Assembly (NCBI GenBank): GCA_003605085.1
Contig: QZKD01000017.1
Coordinates: forward strand, 1-38,320
Source of the DNA: Acholeplasma sp.
GTDB lineage: Bacteria; Bacillota_I; Bacilli_A; Acholeplasmatales; Acholeplasmataceae
Reading direction: 5' to 3'
Length of the DNA stretch: 38,320 bases
Shown here: positions 1 to 7,458 of the stretch, piece after piece
Numbering within the stretch: the stretch's first letter is position 1
How the letters are laid out: every line of letters starts with the position of its first letter
Notes under the pieces: model-generated
What the model was told of the DNA's origin: nothing
Seen by the model: only the letters and a program-made list of their open reading frames with translations
Databases searched by the model: none
Made by a program: the position numbers and the translations under genes

Positions 1-1545
1 GTTGGAATAATAGGTTCGCCATACATCCAATCTTTCACCACGACGGATCCTGCTGCACCTTCGGTCTTAACAAATACAACGATCAAATTAAGCGATTCTC
101 TTTGAACATCAGTCATTAAGCTTAAGTCTAGAGTTACTGTTTGTTCAGTACCATCAGCAACAATCGCTTGTTCTTTATTGACTCCGCCTGGACCTTCAAT
201 CTTGAATAGATATTCATGAGTAGCGACACCAGTAAAGGTAAATACAACAGAATTCTTTGTACCATCAAACTCAAGAAGTACTAATTGTGCGTTATTTTCC
301 CACCAATTAGCTGGAGTTGCGGGATAAGTTAATGTGACATCAGTTTCAGTTTCTACAGCGGTGAAGTTATAGCCAATCCACATAGGTTCTGGAATGACAT
401 ACATCCAATCTTTCACAACAACAGAACCTGCTGCGCCTTCAGTTTTCACGAAGACGATGATCAAATTGAGTGAATCTCTTTGTACTTCAGTCATAGAACT
501 TAAGTCAACGGTAACTGTTTGTTCAGTACCGTCAGCGACGATGGGTTGTTCAACATTGATTCCGCCTGGGCCTTCAATCTTGAAGACATATTCGTGAGTT
601 GCTACACCAGTGAATGTGAAGGTAATTGCAGTCTTTGTGCCATCGAAATTAACGACTGCGAGTTGTGCATTATTTTCCCACCAGTTTGCTGGAGTTGCAG
701 GGTAAGTAAGAGTGACGTCAGTATCAGTTTCTACAACGGTGAAGTTATATCCAACCCAAACTGGGTTTTCAACAACAATAGGTTCGCCATAGACCCAATC
801 CTTAACGACTACACTACCTTCAGCACCTTCGGTCTTCACAAATAATACGATTAAATTTAAACCATCTCTATCTGCGACAGACAGTCCGGATAAATCAATA
901 GTAATGGTTTGTTCTGTACCATCAGCAACGATCGATTGTTCGACATTAATACCTGTGCCTTGTTTTTCAATCTTAAAGACATATTCATGTCCTGATACAC
1001 CAGTGAAAGTGAAATCAACACTATTCTTGGTTCCATCAAAATCGAGGATTGCAAGTTGTGCATTGTTTTCCCACCAATTGGCTGGAGTTGCAGGATAGGT
1101 GAAGGTTGCGTCGGTTTCGGTTTCAACAACGGTGAAGTTATATCCAACCCATTCAGGTTCTTCAACAACAATGGGTTCACCATAAACCCAGTCTTTAATG
1201 ACAACAGTACCATCAGCATCTAAAGTCTTGACAAAGAAGACGATGAGATTGAGTGAAGCTCTTTCAGTTTCAGAAAGTGATGATAATGAAATACTAATGG
1301 TTTGTTCAGTACCATCAGCGACGATGGGTTGTTCTTTGTAAACGCCACCGGTTTGTTCAATCTTAAAGAGATATTCATGACCAGCAACACCTGTGAAGGT
1401 GAATGAAATGGTTTCTTTTGTGCCATCAAAATCTTCGACAACAAGTTGCGAGTTATTATTCCACCACATTGCAGGAGTATCCGCATAAGTGATGGTGACA
1501 TCATTTTCACCATTGACAACGGTCATATTAAAGCCAGCCCATTCG
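1..1545 (-). repeat. Four tandem ~380-390 bp coding repeats
   Basis: The repeats lie inside the lipoprotein gene. Equivalent points (the codons for DW in the unit end) fall near 23, 403, 793 and 1183, giving periods of 378, 390 and 390 bp. The 12-bp difference is a four-codon shorter linker between the third and fourth units in reading order. The two units nearest the window edge are closest in sequence; the first unit in reading order (about 1160-1545) is the most diverged. The visible end GEPIIP suggests that another unit or domain follows outside the window. Confidence 0.85.
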
Positions 1546-1922
1546 GGTGCTGGTTCAACGTAGTCGTCTTCTCTAACGGTTAGTGTACGTGTGCGTTGTC
1601 CAACTACATCACCAACTGTGACGGTATATGTAATGGTCACTGCACCACTCACCGTGGTATCGAGCATATGTGCTGCAGAAATGGTAGCTGTAGAAGTGTA
1701 GGTCACTTGATCTGAGTAATCCACAGCATCATCACCAACGGCGATAACATTACTTAAAACATTAAATTCTGAACCGTAATCAATCATCAAATTATCTTCA
1801 AAGATGAACGTAATTTGAGTTAATTCAAGTTCGGTATCGATAGGTGGTAATTCTTCGTCACATGCGACTAAGAAAAAGCTCATCATCAAAAATAATACAA
1901 TTGCAAATAGATGTTTCTTCAT
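1..1922 (-). CDS. Repeat-containing surface lipoprotein (3' end outside window)
   Basis: An open frame runs from ATG 1922 to the window edge without a stop (about 640 visible residues), so the C-terminus is missing. An AGGAGG ribosome site lies 6 nt before the ATG. The N-terminus is a lipoprotein signal with lipobox LVAC and Cys21. Residues ~35-117 look like a bacterial Ig-like/DUF5011-type beta domain. From ~127 on there are four copies of a 126-130-residue unit sharing the core ATPANWWENNAQL, an FDGTK turn, the strand FTFTGVAxHEYxFKIE and the end VVKDWxYGEPI. The aromatic-rich beta pattern resembles accessory carbohydrate-binding modules of secreted glycosidases, but I cannot name a family. 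A catalytic domain could lie beyond the edge. LacI-type operators upstream support a link to sugar use. Lipid anchoring is well supported; function is open. Confidence 0.85.
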   Translation of the reverse strand, partial: MKKHLFAIVLFLMMSFFLVACDEELPPIDTELELTQITFIFEDNLMIDYGSEFNVLSNVIAVGDDAVDYSDQVTYTSTATISAAHMLDTTVSGAVTITYTVTVGDVVGQRTRTLTVREDDYVEPAPEWAGFNMTVVNGENDVTITYADTPAMWWNNNSQLVVEDFDGTKETISFTFTGVAGHEYLFKIEQTGGVYKEQPIVADGTEQTISISLSSLSETERASLNLIVFFVKTLDADGTVVIKDWVYGEPIVVEEPEWVGYNFTVVETETDATFTYPATPANWWENNAQLAILDFDGTKNSVDFTFTGVSGHEYVFKIEKQGTGINVEQSIVADGTEQTITIDLSGLSVADRDGLNLIVLFVKTEGAEGSVVVKDWVYGEPIVVENPVWVGYNFTVVETDTDVTLTYPATPANWWENNAQLAVVNFDGTKTAITFTFTGVATHEYVFKIEGPGGINVEQPIVADGTEQTVTVDLSSMTEVQRDSLNLIIVFVKTEGAAGSVVVKDWMYVIPEPMWIGYNFTAVETETDVTLTYPATPANWWENNAQLVLLEFDGTKNSVVFTFTGVATHEYLFKIEGPGGVNKEQAIVADGTEQTVTLDLSLMTDVQRESLNLIVVFVKTEGAAGSVVVKDWMYGEPIIP

Positions 1923-2085
1923 TTTTTCCTCCTAAATTTTTAAAAAACATTAATAAAACAAGATGACAAATAATCGATATTTCACAACCCTTCTCTTTCA
2001 ATTTATTGAATGCATAACTAGTGTCATGCTAGATGCTATATCAATCTCGATTTTTACATTTTTAGCGGTATAAAAATCAAAGATA

Positions 2086-2097
2086 GAAAACGTTTTC
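2086..2097. promoter_or_regulatory. LacI-type operator, proximal copy
   Basis: This is a perfect 12-bp palindrome, GAAAACGTTTTC. It sits in an 18-bp stretch (GATAGAAAACGTTTTCGT) that recurs exactly 120 bp away. A central CG with A/T arms is typical of LacI/GalR-family operators, including CcpA-like cre sites. It would lie in the 5' leader of the lipoprotein mRNA. Confidence 0.7.
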
Positions 2098-2181
2098 GTC
2101 AAAACTTATAAAAAATAACGCCCCAGATAGATAGATTCATAAGAAAATAATCTTGCCTTAGACATTATGTTTTACGTCTTG

Positions 2182-2187
2182 ATTATA
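2182..2187 (-). promoter_or_regulatory. -10 box of candidate lipoprotein promoter
   Basis: On the minus strand a consensus TATAAT lies 17 nt after a weak -35 (TTTTCT) that overlaps the operator at 2206-2217. A transcript from here would have a ~250-nt leader before ATG 1922. The position beside the operator is the main support. Confidence 0.5.
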
Positions 2188-2205
2188 ACATAATTATCTT
2201 TGATA

Positions 2206-2217
2206 GAAAACGTTTTC
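2206..2217. promoter_or_regulatory. LacI-type operator, promoter-overlapping copy
   Basis: This is the second copy of the same palindrome and flanks. On the minus strand it overlaps the -35 position (TTTTCT) belonging to the TATAAT box at 2187-2182. That placement fits repression by blocking RNA polymerase, with the copy at 2086-2097 as a looping partner. The regulator is not in the window. Confidence 0.7.
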
Positions 2218-2404
2218 GTATTTTTATTGTGCATATTTAGCATATTTTTAATAAAATTAAAGTCATTTTCCAACCAATCGTATAATTTTATTGAATTGTA
2301 TATGAAGATCCATATCTTGATAACATACCAAACCTTCTTTAAAATATAATTTGTGTTATCACCACAAGCCCTTTAGCCATCTATGATGTCATGTGACTTG
2401 TTGG

Positions 2405-2413
2405 TGATATAAT
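2405..2413 (+). promoter_or_regulatory. Extended -10 promoter for the 2487-3798 genes
   Basis: TGATATAAT is a full extended -10 box on the plus strand with no clear -35, about 75 nt upstream of the 2487 start. The same nonamer recurs before other genes in the window. Confidence 0.6.
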
Positions 2414-2486
2414 AGACATAGATTACTTTTTATCGATCAATGAAATGGAGGACATTCATCTGATCAAGGATGAATAATGATTAACA

Positions 2487-2789
2487 ATGAAAAATTTAGT
2501 TAAATTTAAATTTGAGGAAAAAGAAGGATTTTTGAGTGTGGTGACCTTGAATGGTAGACTCTACACGCTAGCTCAAAAAGATACACCTAAAGTGAAAAGC
2601 ATTGAAGCTACACACACGCTTATGGTTTCATCAGAATTAAAGGTTCCATCCTATCAAAACACACATGTCCACGTGATTTATGATAAAAATATCATTAAGG
2701 AAGTTTATGCTGCCCTTGAAGTAGATAATAATCTATACTTCAAACAACTTGACGATACTCTATGTGTGCTTGAACTTTTTATGGAGTAG
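2487..2789 (+). CDS. Small cytosolic protein, possibly FMN-binding split-barrel-like
   Basis: This 100-residue soluble protein has no signal peptide or membrane helix. Its alternating hydrophobic strands (FLSVVTLNGRLYTLAQKD, then VHVIYDKN and VYAALEVDNNLYF) weakly recall the pyridoxamine-phosphate-oxidase-like split barrel, though it is short for that family and I see no diagnostic motif. ATG 2487 is the first start after an in-frame stop at 2478. Its ribosome site is poor: AAGGA ends about 16 nt upstream. The aldo/keto reductase follows 25 bp later with no terminator between, so the two are probably co-transcribed, which hints at redox metabolism. Function unknown. Confidence 0.6.
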   Translation: MKNLVKFKFEEKEGFLSVVTLNGRLYTLAQKDTPKVKSIEATHTLMVSSELKVPSYQNTHVHVIYDKNIIKEVYAALEVDNNLYFKQLDDTLCVLELFME

Positions 2790-2814
2790 GTAAGAATGCA
2801 AAGGAGATGGTTTC

Positions 2815-3798
2815 ATGAAACTAAGAAAACTTGGTAAAACTAATGCTCTTGTCAGCGAAATTGCTATGGGATGTTGGCAGCTCGGTGGCAAATGGGGTGA
2901 TCCGTTTGATGCTGAACTTGCTGAAAAGACATTAAAAGCTGCAACTGATCAAAAGATCAATTGTTTTGATACGGCAGATGTCTACATCGGCGGAGAAAGT
3001 GAACGTGCGATTGGACGGTATATGAAAGTTTCAGGCGAACACCCGTTTGTGATCACTAAAATTGGCAGGTGGCTAAATCCTCACGTAAAAGAAGGATACA
3101 ACGAAGAAAATCTTCGTCGTTTCATCGATCAGTCAAGAAAGAACCTTCAAGTCGATAGTCTTGATATGGTCTTACTTCATTGTCCACCTAATGAAGTTTA
3201 CTATACACCTGAAGTGTTTGAAATCCTTGATGCGATTAAAAAAGAAGGAAAGATCAAACATTATGGAGTCAGTGTCCAAAAAGTTGAAGAAGCAATGATT
3301 GCTTTAGAATACCCAGGAGTTGAAGCCATTGAAATCATTTTTAACATGTTTCGATTAAGACCCGCAGAGTTATTTTTTAATGAAGCTAAGAAAAAGAACG
3401 TGGGTGTGATTGTGAGAGTTCCTCTTGCGAGTGGATTACTTACTGGGAAGTTCAGTACCAACACAACATTTGGTAAAGACGACCATCGGATGTCCAATCG
3501 TCAAGGTGAATGGTTTGATCGTGGAGAAACATTTAGTGGTGTAGATTATGATACAGGACTTCAAGCTGTGGAAGAACTAAAGAAAGTATTTCCTGATCAA
3601 TCATTACCCATGATCGCATTAAGATGGATTCTTATGTTCGATGCGGTCAGCACCATCATTCCAGGAGCGAGTAGACCTGAGCATATTATCAACAATGCGA
3701 AGGCGGTAGATCTTCCTCCGTTAACGAAAGAACAAATGACCCAAGTAAGACACATCTATGATACATACATCAAAGAACAGGTTCATACCCGTTGGTAA
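2815..3798 (+). CDS. Aldo/keto reductase
   Basis: This 327-residue cytosolic NAD(P)H-dependent oxidoreductase is of normal length for the aldo/keto reductase superfamily. The (beta/alpha)8 signature is clear: the opening MKLRKLGKTNALVSEIAMG, then FDTADVYIGGESE, VITKIGRW and LLHCPPNE. These supply the catalytic tetrad Asp52, Tyr57, Lys82 and His122. The C-terminal part (IPGASRPEHIINNAKAVDL) fits the cofactor phosphate-binding segment. A ribosome site, AAGGAG, lies 9 nt before ATG 2815. It is the second gene of a probable two-gene unit and ends in a strong terminator. The family normally reduces aldehydes or ketones; the substrate cannot be told. Confidence 0.93.
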   Translation: MKLRKLGKTNALVSEIAMGCWQLGGKWGDPFDAELAEKTLKAATDQKINCFDTADVYIGGESERAIGRYMKVSGEHPFVITKIGRWLNPHVKEGYNEENLRRFIDQSRKNLQVDSLDMVLLHCPPNEVYYTPEVFEILDAIKKEGKIKHYGVSVQKVEEAMIALEYPGVEAIEIIFNMFRLRPAELFFNEAKKKNVGVIVRVPLASGLLTGKFSTNTTFGKDDHRMSNRQGEWFDRGETFSGVDYDTGLQAVEELKKVFPDQSLPMIALRWILMFDAVSTIIPGASRPEHIINNAKAVDLPPLTKEQMTQVRHIYDTYIKEQVHTRW

Positions 3799-3815
3799 AT
3801 CATTCAATGACATTC

Positions 3816-3846
3816 AAAACTCTCCCTATTTTATGGAGAGTTTTTT
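3816..3846 (+). terminator. Rho-independent terminator after aldo/keto reductase
   Basis: A 10-bp stem (AAAACTCTCC pairing with GGAGAGTTTT) with a 9-nt loop is followed by more T residues. It starts 18 nt after the stop codon. Confidence 0.88.
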
Positions 3847-3851
3847 ATGAA

Positions 3852-3885
3852 TTGACATCACTTTGTCACAAGGAATGCCTATAAT
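3852..3885 (+). promoter_or_regulatory. Probable promoter of the 3907 gene
   Basis: A consensus TATAAT at 3880-3885 lies 21 nt before ATG 3907. A consensus TTGACA at 3852-3857 is also present, but the 22-nt spacer is too long for a standard sigma-A promoter, so only the -10 is well supported. Confidence 0.45.
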
Positions 3886-3906
3886 GAGAGTATCCAGGGG
3901 GTAACA

Positions 3907-4527
3907 ATGATGAAAAAAGCGTTGATATTCATAGTTATATTATGTTTAGTTCCCACATTGAAGGTTCGCGCAACAGAACCTATGATGCCAGGGACGTTTG
4001 ACGTGATTATTGATTCATGCGAAGGAAACGAGCAACTTCATTTTGATGTGCTGGTAAAACCAGAGGATTATAGTGAAGATTTTGTCTTTGATGCCAACCA
4101 AGTACGAAATGAATTTCAATTGGAATTCCCTAATTATCAAGAATTTGATTTTCTAGTTCAAGGAGAATATATCAGTTATTCAGCTTATATTAATCCATTA
4201 TATTATTACGTACCTAAACCATGTACGTTTCATCTTGAAACGTTGATTGAAGATTATGCAGACATCTATTTTGTTGTTTTTACAGATGAAGGAATGGTTT
4301 TATATCAAGACATGTTTCACATGGACGACTTAGGATATCAGGATAATTATCGCTACTACACATCCATCGTGTACGATGTAGAAAATAACGTAACAAGGTT
4401 AGATACCAACCGAGAAATGACTATCAGTGAGACCTTTTTTATGATCATCTTCGGTGCGGTATTTCTTTTGATCGTTGCGATTTCTATTCCACTTATTCTT
4501 GTATTACGACGACATAGTCAGCATTAA
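3907..4527 (+). CDS. Single-pass membrane-anchored extracellular protein
   Basis: This 206-residue protein of unknown function has a secretion signal at residues ~1-22 (hydrophobic core ALIFIVILCLVPTL, then VRA as a likely cleavage site). An acidic, Tyr/Phe-rich extracellular region follows at ~23-170, with two Cys residues (in SCEG and PCTF). A hydrophobic anchor sits near 177-200, and the tail RRHSQH faces the cytosol, giving a type I topology. The ribosome site is a run of five G at 3897-3901. ATG 3907 or the adjacent ATG 3910 could start. The gene appears to stand alone between terminators. No family recognised. Confidence 0.75.
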   Translation: MMKKALIFIVILCLVPTLKVRATEPMMPGTFDVIIDSCEGNEQLHFDVLVKPEDYSEDFVFDANQVRNEFQLEFPNYQEFDFLVQGEYISYSAYINPLYYYVPKPCTFHLETLIEDYADIYFVVFTDEGMVLYQDMFHMDDLGYQDNYRYYTSIVYDVENNVTRLDTNREMTISETFFMIIFGAVFLLIVAISIPLILVLRRHSQH

Positions 4528-4566
4528 AAAGCCTGCAGTAACCCTTTGAGTCATTAACAGATAAAA

Positions 4567-4614
4567 AAAGTCGAATCCATAGATCAGACTATCATAGGGA
4601 TTCGACTTTATTTT
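4567..4614. terminator. Bidirectional terminator
   Basis: The 12-bp stem AAAGTCGAATCC (4567-4578) pairs perfectly with 4598-4609. It has A residues before it and T residues after it, so it can end both the plus-strand 3907 gene and the convergent DJ-1/PfpI gene. Confidence 0.87.
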
Positions 4615-5119
4615 ATGACAAGACTTTGATAAGAGCCTTTGTTAAGGCTGGCAAATCTTTGGGTGTGCGAGAGGTGATGAGGTGACCATCGATAACGACT
4701 TCCTGATCGAGGTAAATCGCACCTGCATTCTCTAAATCCACACGAATCGAGTGAAAACCGGTCACGTGTTTCCCCTTTAAGTCACAGGAAGAAATCATTA
4801 GCCAAGGCCCATGACAAATCGATACAATGGGCTTTTTTTGTTGATCAAACGACTTAACAAATTCAATGGTTGCTGGACAACGGCGCATATAATCAGGTGA
4901 GAATCCTCCCGGGATGATAATGGCTTCGTAATCATCTGCCTTGACATCTCTACTCGCTTCATCACTTTTCATGGGTAAACCGAATTTGCTTTTGTAGTTA
5001 ACCCCTTTTTCTGAACCGATTAGATCCACTTGATAGCCTTCTTCCTGCATGCGGTAATAGGGATAAATCAGTTCTTTATCATCGTATAAGTCTTCAATCA
5101 GTAAGGCGATTTTCTTCAT
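4613..5119 (-). CDS. DJ-1/PfpI family protein
   Basis: This 168-residue cytosolic protein has the usual PfpI/YhbO/YraA length. The fold is marked by the opening KKIALLIED, the IIIPGG turn at ~67-72 and the nucleophile elbow SICHGPW with Cys102-His103. Glu16 is placed to be the acidic partner of the cysteine. Family members have been assigned protease, glyoxalase/deglycase or stress-protection roles, and sequence alone does not choose among them. AAGAAGGG lies upstream of the ATG. It is monocistronic and shares a terminator with the gene it faces. Confidence 0.9.
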   Translation of the reverse strand: MKKIALLIEDLYDDKELIYPYYRMQEEGYQVDLIGSEKGVNYKSKFGLPMKSDEASRDVKADDYEAIIIPGGFSPDYMRRCPATIEFVKSFDQQKKPIVSICHGPWLMISSCDLKGKHVTGFHSIRVDLENAGAIYLDQEVVIDGHLITSRTPKDLPALTKALIKVLS

Positions 5120-5281
5120 GGGTAAACCCTTCTTTCTTCCTTTAGAGACACAATGGTCTTGATAGATTCATTATAGTGCTTATGTTTCTTAGTTTCAATC
5201 CATACGCAAGATCGCCAGATGATAAGCATTCATCTCAAGATATGGTATGATAAAAATAAACTTCATGAAATGAGTGATGGT

Positions 5282-5812
5282 ATGAAGCGTATTTCGTGGA
5301 TTCATGTGTTCGTATCACTGATTGTTTTCTTAGCATTTATGATATTTGTGTTACCTGCTGAATCGAATAAAAGTACAGAGTTGGGGATTGAACAAAGCCC
5401 AGACACCTCATTTTTCTATACGAAAGAGGAACTCTATTTTATTGCAGATAGTTATGGTGAAGAAGGTAGAGCATTTTATGTCAATCAGCGCTTCACATTT
5501 GATCTTATTTGGCCCATTGCGTATGGATTATTTCTTACGATGACTCTAGCTTATCTGGGGAAAAACGCATCCTCGAAGTGGATTAGGAAAGCATTCTACT
5601 TACCAATAGGATCCGTAGTCATCGATTATCTTGAGAATATCATGACAGCAACTGTCATGTACCGCTATCCCAAAGAAACTATGATTTTTAGCGATCTTGC
5701 CGGATTTGTAACAGCTTTAAAATGGATTTCACTATCACTATCATTTGTAATATTACTCGTTATAGGAGTTATCTACGTAATTCATTCATTAAAAAAGGAG
5801 AAATCATTATGA
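5282..5812 (+). CDS. Four-helix membrane protein, unknown
   Basis: This is a 176-residue integral membrane protein from ATG 5282. In-frame ATGs at 5219 and 5270 are possible, but 5282 follows a GAGTGATGG ribosome-like site and puts a Lys/Arg residue just before the first helix (WIHVFVSLIVFLAFMIFVLP). About four helices are expected, with an extracellular loop of ~50 residues after the first that contains the acidic/Tyr stretch FFYTKEELYFIADSYGEEG. The C-terminus is lysine-rich. Its stop overlaps the next start as ATGA, so the two are co-translated. No family recognised. Confidence 0.75.
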   Translation: MKRISWIHVFVSLIVFLAFMIFVLPAESNKSTELGIEQSPDTSFFYTKEELYFIADSYGEEGRAFYVNQRFTFDLIWPIAYGLFLTMTLAYLGKNASSKWIRKAFYLPIGSVVIDYLENIMTATVMYRYPKETMIFSDLAGFVTALKWISLSLSFVILLVIGVIYVIHSLKKEKSL

Positions 5813-6144
5813 ACAAACGTTTAGTTTTAGGGCTTGCAATCGGTGCATTCTTAGGGATTGTCTGTATTTTGGGAGCATCATTGAGAATGCCTGGAGAACT
5901 TAGTGCTGTTTATCTATTTTCATTTTGGTTTAATCGTTTGCTGATGGGACTAGTGATTGGATTATTTAGCAAGCCTAAAAACATCAAGATAGGGATTCTC
6001 AGAGGGATTTTTCTTGGTGCATTTGTGTCATTTGCGTTTTACAGTGCAACCGAATTCAAAGATCTCATGGGATTTTTAGCAGGTGTTGTGTATGGGATTA
6101 TCATTGAGTCGACGCTTTTCTATTCAGTAAAGGTACAAAAATAA
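5809..6144 (+). CDS. Small multi-pass membrane protein
   Basis: This 111-residue protein has about four short hydrophobic helices rich in Gly and Ala (for example LGLAIGAFLGIVCILGASL and FLAGVVYGIIIESTLFYSV). ATG 5809 overlaps the stop of the preceding gene by 4 nt, and AAGGAG inside that gene gives a well-placed ribosome site. A frame continuing upstream to 5722 is open but lacks a ribosome site. Gene coupling suggests a two-component membrane unit with the 5282 product. Function unknown. Confidence 0.78.
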   Translation: MNKRLVLGLAIGAFLGIVCILGASLRMPGELSAVYLFSFWFNRLLMGLVIGLFSKPKNIKIGILRGIFLGAFVSFAFYSATEFKDLMGFLAGVVYGIIIESTLFYSVKVQK

Positions 6145-6226
6145 GTTTGGACATCGTTTAAAATATTAAGTTTACGGATACCACATTGTCGATTATTGCA
6201 TCTTCCCCATTCTTTTGCAATCGCGG

Positions 6227-6235
6227 TGATATAAT
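6227..6235 (+). promoter_or_regulatory. Extended -10 promoter for the SRPBCC gene
   Basis: TGATATAAT lies 30 nt before ATG 6265, identical to the box at 2405-2413. No convincing -35 is seen. Confidence 0.6.
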
Positions 6236-6264
6236 TTAACTATCTCAAGAAAAGGTTAAACATA

Positions 6265-6678
6265 ATGGAAAAAATAACTGTTCAAGCTATCATTAATAAA
6301 CCCATAGAAAATGTATGGGACGCATATTATCTTCCAGAGCATGTCACACATTGGAATTTTGCATCAGACACATGGCATTGTCCTATGGCCAGCAATGATT
6401 TTGTTGTTGGTGGGAAGTTTAATTACCGCATGGAAGCCAAAGATGGTTCGATGGGCTTTGACTTTATTGGGATTTATGATGAGATTATCGATCATCAAAA
6501 AATGGTCTATCACATGCCCGATAATCGAGAAGTGATTGTTTTATTTTATGCAAAGGGTATGAGTACTCACGTTGAAGTACATTTTGATGCTGAACAAGAA
6601 AACTCCATCGATTTACAAAAAATGGGATGGCAAGCAATTTTAAGTCAATTTAAAACGTATGTTGAAACCTTATCATGA
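6265..6678 (+). CDS. SRPBCC / AHSA1-type START-fold protein
   Basis: This 137-residue cytosolic protein matches the Bet v1-like START superfamily. It has the opening strand ITVQAIINKPIENVWDAYYLPEHVTHWNFA, then GGKFNYRMEAKDGSMGFDFIGIYDEI, and a long C-terminal helix (KMGWQAILSQFKTYVETL) that closes the hydrophobic cavity. Such proteins bind small hydrophobic ligands or act as Hsp90-activator-like modules; no ligand can be assigned. AAAAGG upstream supports ATG 6265. The gene is alone, with its own promoter. Confidence 0.88.
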   Translation: MEKITVQAIINKPIENVWDAYYLPEHVTHWNFASDTWHCPMASNDFVVGGKFNYRMEAKDGSMGFDFIGIYDEIIDHQKMVYHMPDNREVIVLFYAKGMSTHVEVHFDAEQENSIDLQKMGWQAILSQFKTYVETLS

Positions 6679-6769
6679 AATTGAGTGCTCTTGATGTATG
6701 AAGAGGACTGATTGTTAAATCTAAATACATATGATATGATGAGTAAAATATAGAGATTTGAGGAATCAT

Positions 6770-7366
6770 ATGAAGTTTTTTAAAAAACACACTGCTAATT
6801 TAATCACAATGACTAGAGTCATCTTTCTCCCTCTCCTCTATTATTTCGTGGATCAAGACATGCGAGGGGCTTTTTTGATGACGTTTATTCTCGTAGGATC
6901 CACCGACTTTTTTGATGGGCTAGTCGCTAGAAAGTTTCATATGATATCCAAACTGGGGAAGTTTTTAGACACAGTTGCAGATATCCTGTTTTATTTTTCA
7001 ACCGCGTATTTTTTCTATGAATTTTTCCCACAATATTTGATTCCCAATCAGACTTTATTCATCATTTTCTTTGTGTTTTATTTTGGTTCATTTATTGTTT
7101 CTACCATTATTGCGAAAAGACCCATTATGCTACACACGTCTTTACTTAGACTGAATGCTGTCTTTGTGTTTTCACTGGTCATCTTATCGTTTCTCATGCC
7201 TACAACCTATATTCTTTCTGCCATCTTGATTTTATTTATGATTGGATTAACAGAGTCTATTTTGATCTTTATTTTCTTTGGTCCTGTTGATCAGGATACA
7301 AAATCATTTTTTACACTCTTAAAGAGATACTTTGAAGAGTTCAGATTTGAAATTCGTATCGATTAA
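6770..7366 (+). CDS. CDP-alcohol phosphatidyltransferase family protein
   Basis: This 198-residue membrane enzyme is close to the usual length. It carries the complete family signature D-x2-DG-x2-AR-x8-G-x3-D-x3-D: Asp46, Asp49-Gly50, Ala53-Arg54, Gly63, Asp67 and Asp71. These residues bind the divalent metals and the CDP moiety. The family transfers a phosphatidyl group from CDP-diacylglycerol to an alcohol such as glycerol-3-phosphate, serine or inositol; the acceptor is not evident. About six hydrophobic segments follow. GAGG 6 nt before ATG 6770 chooses this start over an in-frame TTG at 6758. A tight terminator hairpin overlaps its stop. Confidence 0.9.
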   Translation: MKFFKKHTANLITMTRVIFLPLLYYFVDQDMRGAFLMTFILVGSTDFFDGLVARKFHMISKLGKFLDTVADILFYFSTAYFFYEFFPQYLIPNQTLFIIFFVFYFGSFIVSTIIAKRPIMLHTSLLRLNAVFVFSLVILSFLMPTTYILSAILILFMIGLTESILIFIFFGPVDQDTKSFFTLLKRYFEEFRFEIRID

Positions 7367-7385
7367 GTGACCTTGTCACTTTTTC
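7365..7385 (+). terminator. Terminator after the phosphatidyltransferase gene
   Basis: A 7-bp stem AAGTGAC/GTCACTT with a 3-nt loop is followed by T residues. It begins at the stop codon. Confidence 0.8.
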
Positions 7386-7458
7386 TTTTGTCGAATCGAT
7401 GTCCTATCAATAAATCATACATACATGTGTTATCATAAAAATAAGAGGTGATTTTTAT

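Larger units (their letters stand above)
1923..2486. other. Divergent intergenic region with two operators and promoters
   Basis: This 564-bp gap separates the minus-strand lipoprotein gene from the plus-strand 2487 gene. It holds two copies of an 18-bp element centred on a perfect palindrome, a minus-strand -10 box next to the distal copy, and an extended -10 for the plus-strand gene. I see no credible gene in it; the short open stretches lack ribosome sites. Confidence 0.7.

Noticed and set aside
857-1519. Two open frames on minus inside the repeat lipoprotein gene
   Set aside because: They lie in another frame of the continuous 1922-to-edge reading frame, whose signal peptide and repeated domains are convincing.
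2301-2348. 15-codon open frame in the 1923-2486 gap
   Set aside because: No ribosome site and no supporting signals.
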